DNA of 64,000 nucleotides from Hoeflea_A sp965228435 (GTDB lineage Bacteria > Pseudomonadota > Alphaproteobacteria > Rhizobiales > Rhizobiaceae), in contig OZ245818.1 of NCBI GenBank assembly GCA_965228435.1, positions 868,001 to 932,000 of the forward strand. The letters are read 5' to 3'. The notes under the pieces are model-generated. The model had not been told where the DNA came from and did no database searches. It worked only from the letters and a program-made list of their open reading frames with translations. Shown here one piece after another: positions 52,143-59,321 of the stretch (position 1 is the first letter of the stretch; each line of letters opens with the position of its first letter). The position numbers and the translations under genes were made by a program.

Positions 52143-53279
52143 ATGAAACGTTCGCACACAACGCCGGCGAAACCGCTCACCGGGCGCAGCCGGGACTTTC
52201 TCGAGATTGTCCTGCCGGCTGCCGCGGCCGGCAGACTGGACGCTGTGCGTCAATACATCGAACAGGAGCCACGCTTCGTTCAAGCCGTCGGGCCGCATGG
52301 TCGGACGATGCTCTGGGAGGCCGCCCGAGGCAACCGGCTGGAAACAGTGGAGCTGCTTGCACAAGCCGGTGCCGACATCGAAGCACCTGGCTGCTATTTC
52401 CGCGAAACAAAAGCTGAAATTTCTCCCTGGTGTGTGGCTGTTCATCGCGGCCACGAAGCCGTGGCGCAGTACCTGCAATCACTGGGCGCCGCGTATGGCA
52501 TCGATTCTGCCTGTTTCCTGGGAGACCCCGAACGCCTGGCTGAACTGCTTGCCGCCGAGCCGAAGAAGGTTGATCGTCCCATCGACGGCGGGATCGATCC
52601 GGTGGGCCTTCGGCCGATCCATTATGCGATCGCAGGCGGTCATGCCGATCTCGTCGTAACCCTCCTGCAAGCCGGAGCCGATGTTGAGACAGATGGCGAA
52701 CGGCTGGCGTCATGGGCGCTCGACTTCGACACGCCCGAGATTCTTCGCCTCTTGCTCGACCATGGCGCCCGGCTCCGACCTGGCGATGCAAACGAGGCTT
52801 GCCTCGATCCACGCTGGGCACCCGTCCTCTCAGACTACGGTTACACCGCAGACATCAACGCACCGGATCGACTGGGTTTTCCGCCGCTGGTTGAAGCCTG
52901 TCGCGGCAACCACAACGCTGGCGAAGATCCGGGCGCAATCGCTGATCTTCTCAAGCGCGGCGCCGATGTTCATGTCAGGGACCACAAGGGCAAGACGGCG
53001 TTGCATCGAGCCTCACAGGCGAATTTTCTCCAATGCGCCGATGTTCTGCTTGCGGCCGGTGCCTTAATCGAGGCGACTGACGACCGGGGTGAGACGCCGC
53101 TGTTTGACGCGGTTCGATCGGGACGCCAGGACATGGTCAGGCATCTGCTCGCGGCAGGCGCAAACCGGGCGCACTGCAATCGTCTCGGCCAGACCGCGGC
53201 GCTGCTGGCCGGTCGCAGTCAAAAGGCCCAGGCTGAAGTCATTTGCGCACTCCTTGCGGAGGGATCAGAAAATCTCTGA
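52143..53279 (+). CDS. ankyrin-repeat protein
   Basis: This 378-residue protein has no signal peptide. It has about seven ankyrin-like repeats, clear ones being RTMLWEAARGNRLETVELLA, RPIHYAIAGGHADLVVTLLQ, KTALHRASQANFLQCADVLL and ETPLFDAVRSGRQDMVRHLL, each followed by an AGADI- or AGANR-type turn. Ankyrin arrays bind other proteins. No enzymatic domain is attached. The partner is unknown. Confidence 0.9.
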   Translation: MKRSHTTPAKPLTGRSRDFLEIVLPAAAAGRLDAVRQYIEQEPRFVQAVGPHGRTMLWEAARGNRLETVELLAQAGADIEAPGCYFRETKAEISPWCVAVHRGHEAVAQYLQSLGAAYGIDSACFLGDPERLAELLAAEPKKVDRPIDGGIDPVGLRPIHYAIAGGHADLVVTLLQAGADVETDGERLASWALDFDTPEILRLLLDHGARLRPGDANEACLDPRWAPVLSDYGYTADINAPDRLGFPPLVEACRGNHNAGEDPGAIADLLKRGADVHVRDHKGKTALHRASQANFLQCADVLLAAGALIEATDDRGETPLFDAVRSGRQDMVRHLLAAGANRAHCNRLGQTAALLAGRSQKAQAEVICALLAEGSENL

Positions 53280-53293
53280 GATCCGCACCGGAC

Positions 53294-54610
53294 TCAATCC
53301 TGACCGCCTGAAACCTGCCGCGGCACGAAAAGGAAGCCCACAACAAACATCGCGAACGGCAGCACAGCATTGGTCACGAGCACAGCGCTGTAGCTGCCGC
53401 TGAGCACGAAGACCGTGCTCGCCACCGCCATGCCCAAGGTGCCGCCGAGCAGTTGCGCGGTCATCGCGATGCCGCCAACCTGCCCATGCTTTTCCTCCGG
53501 GGCAGTTTTGACCAGGGCGCTGCGCGGAGGCGCAAACATGAAGATCGTGCCAAGGCTCCACAAAAGAAACCCGGGAACCATCAGCGCATAACTTTCCGCT
53601 TGTGCTGCGTAGGCCGTCCAAAGCAATCCGGCCGTCGACGACAGCAAGGCCGCCAGCACCAGCGGGCGCGCTCCGTATCGGTCGGCGAGGCTGCCGGAAG
53701 GCTCGGCGAGGAACGGCGCCATGATCACCGACACCATGATCGCCAGGCCCGCTGTCAACGGGCTCATGTGCAGGCGATCCTGCAGATAGTGCGCACCGAA
53801 CACGATGACGGTGATCTTGCCGAATTGCGCGGCAAAAATCGCCAAGGCGTAGAAACTGAAGGCCCTATCCTTGAACAGATCGATCTCGATGAGCGGCGCA
53901 GCTCGGCTGGTCTCGATGCGGACAAACAGGCCAATCAACAGGCTGCCGGCGATCAGGCAACCAAGGGTCCTTTCATCGGCCCAGCCCCAATCCGTTCCCT
54001 GCATCAGCCCGACGACGAAGAGACAGAGGCCGCCGACGATCGTCGCCAACCCGATCCAGTCAAGGCGCGGCGCGGCCGCCGTCCGCTTCGGATCCGACCA
54101 GTTGCGCACGACGATCAGCGCGATGAGGGCGACCAGTGGCAGGTTGATCCAGAAGATCCAGCGCCACGATAGAAAGTCAGTGAACAGGCCGCCGACCAGG
54201 GGACCAAGTGCCAAAAACGTCGTTCCTGTCGCGCCATAGATTCCAAGCGCCATGCCTCGCCGTTCAGGCGGAAACGCGATCGTGATCATTGCCATCGAGA
54301 GCGGAAAGATAACGGCCGCGCCGATCCCCTGCACGGCGCGTGCAGCGATCAACACAGCGCCCGATGGCGCGAATCCGCAGACGAGAGATGCAAGAGAAAA
54401 GGTCGCTACACCGGCAAGGAACATGCGCTTGTGGCCATATAGATCCGCCAGTTTGCCGCCGGCCGCAGCCAGCGCGGCAAACACGAGAAGATAGGCATTG
54501 ACGATCCAATGGGTGGCCAGTTGCGAGATTCCGAACTCACGGCTAATCGACAGAAGTGCAACGCTGACGACCGTTTCATCGAGCAAAATCAAGCCGATGA
54601 CCCCACCCAT
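53294..54610 (-). CDS. MFS transporter, DHA2/EmrB-type, with an unclear N-terminus
   Basis: This multidrug-efflux-type MFS protein is about 438 residues from the first ATG. It shows LLDETVVSVALLSISREFG, the conserved MFS loop GKLADLYGHKRMFL, and motif C-like VFPLSMAMITIAFPPERRG. It has some 12-14 hydrophobic helices. The first ATG at 54610 falls inside the expected first helix. Upstream the same frame continues without ATG, GTG or TTG as DIFSDTAEGRRWWILLA, which is normal family sequence. A CTG preceded by GAGGAG (around 54670) may be the true start. The substrate is unknown. Confidence 0.85.
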   Translation of the reverse strand: MGGVIGLILLDETVVSVALLSISREFGISQLATHWIVNAYLLVFAALAAAGGKLADLYGHKRMFLAGVATFSLASLVCGFAPSGAVLIAARAVQGIGAAVIFPLSMAMITIAFPPERRGMALGIYGATGTTFLALGPLVGGLFTDFLSWRWIFWINLPLVALIALIVVRNWSDPKRTAAAPRLDWIGLATIVGGLCLFVVGLMQGTDWGWADERTLGCLIAGSLLIGLFVRIETSRAAPLIEIDLFKDRAFSFYALAIFAAQFGKITVIVFGAHYLQDRLHMSPLTAGLAIMVSVIMAPFLAEPSGSLADRYGARPLVLAALLSSTAGLLWTAYAAQAESYALMVPGFLLWSLGTIFMFAPPRSALVKTAPEEKHGQVGGIAMTAQLLGGTLGMAVASTVFVLSGSYSAVLVTNAVLPFAMFVVGFLFVPRQVSGGQD

Positions 54611-54779
54611 GGCAAGCAGGATCCACCAGCGCCGGCCTTCAGCGGTATCGGAGAAAATGTCGATCAGGCATCTCCTCGGACAATTGGATCCTAGGCATCA
54701 TAGCGCCTGCAATGGGGCGATTGCGATGGGTTTTGCCCCAGGTCGTTTCCGGTTATGGCTGGAGCAGGAGGTGCAGCCG

Positions 54780-55010
54780 ATGAAGATCACCCTGAGCGAC
54801 GACCGGCGGGCGGAGTTTCTCAATTCCCTGCGGGCGCTGTTCGAAGACGAGTTCGACGAACCGCTGTCGGAGTTTCGCGCCAACGCGGTGCTGGATTTGT
54901 TCCTGAAAGTGCTCGGCCCGTCCGTTTATAATCAGGCGGTCCAGGATGTCCGTGCGCACCTGCAGACCAAACTCGATGATCTGGACGGAGAGATCTATGC
55001 CGACGAGTAA
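54780..55010 (+). CDS. DUF2164 family small protein
   Basis: This 76-residue protein matches the DUF2164 family pattern: it starts MKITLSDDRRAEFLNSLRAL, has an acidic EDEFDEPLSEFRANAVLDLF centre and ends DDLDGEIYADE. CAGGAGGTG precedes the ATG. It overlaps the next gene by 14 bp, so it is translated together with the SAHH-like gene. The function is unknown. Confidence 0.85.
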   Translation: MKITLSDDRRAEFLNSLRALFEDEFDEPLSEFRANAVLDLFLKVLGPSVYNQAVQDVRAHLQTKLDDLDGEIYADE

Positions 55011-56160
55011 CCAGAACAGCCGGATTGAATGGGTTTCAGCGAGTTGCCGTCTTTTGCAATCCATTGCCAAGGAATACCGCACAACGAGGCCGTTTGAGGG
55101 CTTGATGATCGGGACGGCGATCCATCTGGAGCCGAAAACCGCGGCTCTGCTGACAACCCTCAAGGCGGGCGGTGCGGAGATTGTCTCAACCGGCAATCTC
55201 AACAGCACCCAAGGCGAAACGATTGCCTATCTTGAGCAGCACGACATCTCCGTCATTGGCGAGCAAACAACCGATGCCGAGGCCCATGGCCGCTTCCTTG
55301 ATGCGATCATTGAGAAACAACCGGACCTGCTTCTCGACAATGGCGGCGATCTGTTTGCCCGAGCGGCGGAAAGCCCCTACGCCAAACTTCTGGGTGGTAC
55401 CGAAGAGACCACGTCGGGGCGCATGCGGCTTGAGCCGATGCGAAACGCCCTGCCCTTCCCCGTGCTGGTGATCAATGACAGTCCGATCAAGCAGTTCGCG
55501 GAAAACCGACATGCGGTCGGACAGAGCCTGTTTGAAAGCTACATGCGGTTCACCAACCGGGCGACGAACGGCAAACGCGTCACCGTGTTCGGCTACGGTG
55601 CCTGCGGCCGAGGCACCGCCGCCTGCTTTCAGGCTGCGCACGCCGATGTGAGCGTCGTCGACGCCGATCCGGTGACAACGCTGGAAGCCCATTTCGATGG
55701 TTTCCGCACACCGTTGAGGGACGACGCAATTCGCAGCGCGGATGTGATTGTCACGGTCACAGGCGCGGCGGACATCCTGACCGCGACGGCACTGCCCTTG
55801 CTCAAGGATGGCGTCATTTTGCTGAATGGCGGTCACTTCCCAGTCGAAATCGACGCGGGTGGCATGCGCACCTCCGCTGACGTCAGAAATGTCGTTTCAT
55901 ACCCCGACGAAGGCATCGAGACGCTGGAAATAGCCGATGGAAGGGTGATCCATGTGCTCGCTGGTGGCCATATGGCCAATCTTGCAGGCCCCCGCCCTCT
56001 CGGCAATTCGATCGAATCGATGGATCTCGGCTTCACGCTTCAGGCCCGTTGTCTGGAGAGGGTCGCCGCGGGAGGCCTTGGTGCAGAGCATAGCGTCGTG
56101 CCGGTGCCGGGGGACATCGACGCGGCGGTGGCTGAAGCCTATCTGGATCTGTCGCGCTAG
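54997..56160 (+). CDS. divergent S-adenosylhomocysteinase-like NAD enzyme
   Basis: This 387-residue protein is a homologue of S-adenosyl-L-homocysteine hydrolase, which is usually about 430-470 residues. SAHH-like features are H43 (AIHLEPKTA), D114 in LLLDNGGDL, E136 in TEETTSG, N160/D161, K165 in NDSPIKQF, and the Rossmann motif GYGACGRGTAA near residue 199-209. The residue at the usual Asp position after the Lys is Glu (E169) and the C-terminal K-Y tail needed for cofactor binding in true SAHH is missing. It may act on a modified nucleoside-thioether or another adenosyl compound. It shares a cluster with a GNAT, deaminase and ATP-grasp gene. Confidence 0.88.
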   Translation: MPTSNQNSRIEWVSASCRLLQSIAKEYRTTRPFEGLMIGTAIHLEPKTAALLTTLKAGGAEIVSTGNLNSTQGETIAYLEQHDISVIGEQTTDAEAHGRFLDAIIEKQPDLLLDNGGDLFARAAESPYAKLLGGTEETTSGRMRLEPMRNALPFPVLVINDSPIKQFAENRHAVGQSLFESYMRFTNRATNGKRVTVFGYGACGRGTAACFQAAHADVSVVDADPVTTLEAHFDGFRTPLRDDAIRSADVIVTVTGAADILTATALPLLKDGVILLNGGHFPVEIDAGGMRTSADVRNVVSYPDEGIETLEIADGRVIHVLAGGHMANLAGPRPLGNSIESMDLGFTLQARCLERVAAGGLGAEHSVVPVPGDIDAAVAEAYLDLSR

Positions 56161-56168
56161 CATCCGCC

Positions 56169-56642
56169 ATGAGCACCCATCGCCTTAGAGCCGCGACGGT
56201 CGCGGACGCTGAAGCCATTCTCGGCGTTCATCGGCATTCGATCCTGGAGTTGGGCCTCAGCGCCTATACGGCTGAGGAATGCGAGAGTTGGGCCGCCGGC
56301 CTGGTCGCGGAACGCTATGTCGAGGTGATGACAACGGGCGGGGAATCGTTCCTGGTGGTCGAAGACGCCGCCGGCCTGTGCGGCTTTTGCTCTTTCAAAA
56401 AAGGCGAAATTTGCGGCCTTTATGTCCATCCCCGAGCCGCTGGCAAGGGCGTCGGAACCATGCTTCTCAGCCGCGCGGAGGAGGTGATCAGGGTTGACCC
56501 ACCGGAGGCAATTCGCCTCGGCGCGGCCCTTTCCGCCCTGCCCTTTTACCGCACGCGCGGCTACCGGATCCTGAAGCGCAAGAAATGGAAAACCCGGGGT
56601 GGCCTCGAAATCGAGGTTTGCGACATGGAAAAGCGCCTCTAA
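56169..56642 (+). CDS. GNAT family N-acetyltransferase
   Basis: This 157-residue acetyltransferase has the GNAT acetyl-CoA loop GLYVHPRAAGKGVGTMLL near residues 85-102 (Q/RxxGxG-like) preceded by a strand with FCSFKKGEI. It starts 8 bp after the SAHH-like gene, so the two are probably co-transcribed. It may acetylate an amine made by the neighbouring enzymes, or act independently. The acceptor is unknown. Confidence 0.88.
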   Translation: MSTHRLRAATVADAEAILGVHRHSILELGLSAYTAEECESWAAGLVAERYVEVMTTGGESFLVVEDAAGLCGFCSFKKGEICGLYVHPRAAGKGVGTMLLSRAEEVIRVDPPEAIRLGAALSALPFYRTRGYRILKRKKWKTRGGLEIEVCDMEKRL

Positions 56643-56683
56643 TCTGTCATCGATCGTAGGCAGCATCGCGCGAAGGGCTGAAC

Positions 56684-57154
56684 ATGCAAAATGACGTCGT
56701 GTATCTCAACAGGGCCATCGAGCTTTCGCACGAGAGCCGACGGGCCGGCAATCATCCGTTTGGCGCGGTGATTGTCGATGACAAGGGCGAAATCGTCGTT
56801 GAATCGGGCAACACCTATTCCACCGATTACGGCGTCGGTCATGCCGAGCTCAACGTCGCGCGAGAAGCGGCAAGGCGCTATTCCGCCGAGCAACTGCAAG
56901 ATTTCACGCTGGTAACCTCGGTCGAACCCTGTTGCATGTGCGCCGGAGCAACCTACTGGGCCGGAATCGGCACGCTGGTCTTCGGCCTGACTGAAAAACG
57001 GCTGGCGGAACTGACCGGCGACAATCCGGAAAACCTGACCATGGACATGCCCTGCCACCAGGTCTTTGACGCGGGTCAGCGCAAGGTCGTTGTTCGCGGC
57101 CCTTACCCGGAACTGGAACCCGCGATCGTCGCCGCCCATGAGGGATTTTGGTGA
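56684..57154 (+). CDS. nucleoside/base deaminase (HAE...PCxxC)
   Basis: This 156-residue zinc deaminase has H53 and E55 (GHAELN) and C83 and C86 (EPCCMC), the guanine-deaminase/TadA-group pattern, and PFGAVIV before them. It resembles the deaminase at 4776 (shared YSAEQL/YSVEEL, PCxMC, VFGL, and MDMPCHQVFD/LDMSCRQVFD elements), so they are homologues with different contexts. Here it sits between a GNAT and an ATP-grasp gene, which suggests action on an adenine-, guanine- or cytosine-like moiety. Confidence 0.9.
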   Translation: MQNDVVYLNRAIELSHESRRAGNHPFGAVIVDDKGEIVVESGNTYSTDYGVGHAELNVAREAARRYSAEQLQDFTLVTSVEPCCMCAGATYWAGIGTLVFGLTEKRLAELTGDNPENLTMDMPCHQVFDAGQRKVVVRGPYPELEPAIVAAHEGFW

Positions 57155-57214
57155 TCCTATAAGACCTTCGACGCCCGTCAAAACACCACTGGGAGCGACC
57201 AGACTGGCCCCATC

Positions 57215-58564
57215 ATGGATACCATTCGCCGCATTACCGACCGCTGGAACGAGCAACTCTCGCTCACCGGTGGGAGCGATACCGAACATTTGCTCAACGG
57301 ACAAAAGCATCGAAAGTTGTATAAATACGGTCGCCCTTTGTGTGGCATCGCCCGACCGCATTTTGTTGGCGAACGCGAATTCCAGCGACATCGGCACGTG
57401 GTGGATGTCATTGCCAAATCACTGGTCAAGGCCCGTGACCATGTGACCGCCAATCGAGAACGGGAAGCCGAGCATCTTGGCCGCTTTTACGACTGGATCG
57501 GCGATCTGATGCACCTGGAACCGAAAACCGCCGACCACGGTGCGATTACCCGGCTCGACGCCTTTCAGACCGCCGGCGGTTTAAGCTTCATCGAAATGAA
57601 TGCTGACTGCCCCGGAGGCGCCGGACACAATGACGGGCTTGTTGAGGTTTTTCAGGAGCTGGAGACCTTTCAGACCCTGAAGGGTGATTTTCATTTGCAG
57701 CCTTTGCTACTTCAGCCGGCTGTCGCTAAGGCACTGATGGAGGCCTGGCAGGACTGGGGTGGCAAACATCCGCCGACCATGGCCATAGTCGGTTGGTTCG
57801 ACCGCATCGGCACGACGGCAGAGGCCGTGTTGCAGGAAACCGTTGCCATGCACGAGGCCGGCATCGGAAAAATTGTCGCCGTAGAGCCTGGCAGGCTGGA
57901 ATTCGACGGGCATCGCCTGGTTGTCGACGGAACCGCTATTGATCTGGTCTATCGCCTTGCTCTGACCCGAGATGTTCTGGAAGCCCTTGATGAGATTGCG
58001 CCATTGCTGACGGCGCTCCGCCAGAACGCGGTCTGCATGGTCAACCCGTTCTACGCCGAGCTTATGGGACACAAGGCGCTGTTTGCCCTGCTTAGCGATC
58101 CCGATATCGATCTGGGGCTTTCCAGCGCAGAAAGAAAGGTCATTCGCGATCACGTGCCCTGGGGCCGGTTGCTGCGAGAGACGTCGACACTGGACCCGGA
58201 AGGCCGCAAGGTCGATCTGATCGAGTACATGGTGGCAAATCGGGAGACCCTCGTTCTCAAACCCACCCATGAAGCCAAGGGCGACGGCGTTGAACTGGGC
58301 TGGCATCACGATGAATCCTCCTGGCAAGATGCAATCGCCGCGGCACTCGCTGCCGACTTCATCGTCCAACAGCGGATCCCGACCGAACAGGTCAGCTACC
58401 CGGTTGCGGAGCCGGACCTGCCGGAACGTATGATGTTCGAGGACACCGACCCGTTCGTTACGCGCGGTCAGTTGGCCGGTTTTCTGACCCGCATCTCGGA
58501 ATCGGAAATCATCAACGTCTCCCGGCAAGGAAGCGTCGTGCCGACATTCGTCGTTCGCCAGTAA
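57215..58564 (+). CDS. glutathionylspermidine-synthase-like ATP-grasp ligase
   Basis: This 449-residue protein resembles the synthetase half of glutathionylspermidine synthase and the circularly permuted ATP-grasp proteins. Visible elements are an acidic substrate loop SFIEMNADCPGGAGHNDGLV near residue 124-143, and the ATP-site stretch TLVLKPTHEAKGDGVELGW near residue 345-363 (Lys for ATP, then a Gly-rich loop). There is no amidase domain. It probably joins a carboxylate to an amine with ATP. It follows the deaminase gene after 60 bp on the same strand and may finish a small-molecule pathway with the SAHH-like and GNAT enzymes. The product is unknown. Confidence 0.85.
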   Translation: MDTIRRITDRWNEQLSLTGGSDTEHLLNGQKHRKLYKYGRPLCGIARPHFVGEREFQRHRHVVDVIAKSLVKARDHVTANREREAEHLGRFYDWIGDLMHLEPKTADHGAITRLDAFQTAGGLSFIEMNADCPGGAGHNDGLVEVFQELETFQTLKGDFHLQPLLLQPAVAKALMEAWQDWGGKHPPTMAIVGWFDRIGTTAEAVLQETVAMHEAGIGKIVAVEPGRLEFDGHRLVVDGTAIDLVYRLALTRDVLEALDEIAPLLTALRQNAVCMVNPFYAELMGHKALFALLSDPDIDLGLSSAERKVIRDHVPWGRLLRETSTLDPEGRKVDLIEYMVANRETLVLKPTHEAKGDGVELGWHHDESSWQDAIAAALAADFIVQQRIPTEQVSYPVAEPDLPERMMFEDTDPFVTRGQLAGFLTRISESEIINVSRQGSVVPTFVVRQ

Positions 58565-58667
58565 GAACGCAGACCTGCCCGCCTACCTTTTGAATTATTC
58601 ATTGACTGTCCGTCCGCCAGATGCGACGAGGCGGTATATTGATATTTCTTGTTTTGGTTGAGTTTCT

Positions 58668-59234
58668 ATGGGTTTTTCTATTGCATCCTCCAACCGTCAT
58701 GCGTCTGCAATTTTCAAGCGACCAGCGTTCTCGGCATTGGTGATGGCCGTTGTGGTTTCCGGTTGTACGACCGGTTCACTTTCAACGGTGTACTATGATG
58801 TGCCCGGAACCGAATTGAAGCAGGCGTTCAAGCAGGTTTCGCTTCATGGCCCCAACAATGGAAAGGCCATAGGACAAGCGGCCATTTCCATGGAATTGGA
58901 TGCAGAGGTCATCGAGACGTCCAAAGAATGTCGACTTCGGCGGGCACGGATTGATCTCGATATGAAGGTCACGCTTCCCCGGTTCACCGACGCCAACAAA
59001 TCCAACGCAAAAACGCGCGCTGCCTTCAGATATGTGGAACGGCATGTGAAGGAACATGAGCAGGTGCATGTGGAGATCGCCCGGCGCCACGTCCGCATGA
59101 TGGAACGAGAGTTGAGGAAGATCCCGCCTCAACCGACCTGCAAGAAGCTGCGTCGCGAGGTTGACAAAGTTCTCGAGAAAGGCGGGCGGGCGCATGATCG
59201 GGAACAGCGGGCATTCGATGCAGAGCACGGATAA
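58668..59234 (+). CDS. DUF922 family lipoprotein with HEQVH metalloprotease-like motif
   Basis: This 188-residue envelope protein has a lipobox-type signal (VMAVVVSGCTTG, Cys about residue 33), so it is a probable lipoprotein. Its DUF922 domain has a zinc-protease-like HEQVH, close to HExxH, in the segment VKEHEQVHVEIARRH and an acidic/aromatic region after it. Only weak spacing to a ribosome site is seen before the ATG. It is convergent with the Pnkp gene. The function is unknown; a peptidase role is inferred from the motif. Confidence 0.82.
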   Translation: MGFSIASSNRHASAIFKRPAFSALVMAVVVSGCTTGSLSTVYYDVPGTELKQAFKQVSLHGPNNGKAIGQAAISMELDAEVIETSKECRLRRARIDLDMKVTLPRFTDANKSNAKTRAAFRYVERHVKEHEQVHVEIARRHVRMMERELRKIPPQPTCKKLRREVDKVLEKGGRAHDREQRAFDAEHG

Positions 59235-59321
59235 GGCGGGAAGAATACAGGACCTGCCGATGCTGCAAACGGGCTGAGGAATCTGTCTCGGCAGAAAACG
59301 GGCAAACGTTTCCGCAGTCTC

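Noticed and set aside
54498..54779. N-terminal extension of the DUF2164 gene back to 54498
   Set aside because: It overlaps the MFS gene on the other strand and adds non-family sequence. The ATG at 54780 has CAGGAGGTG.
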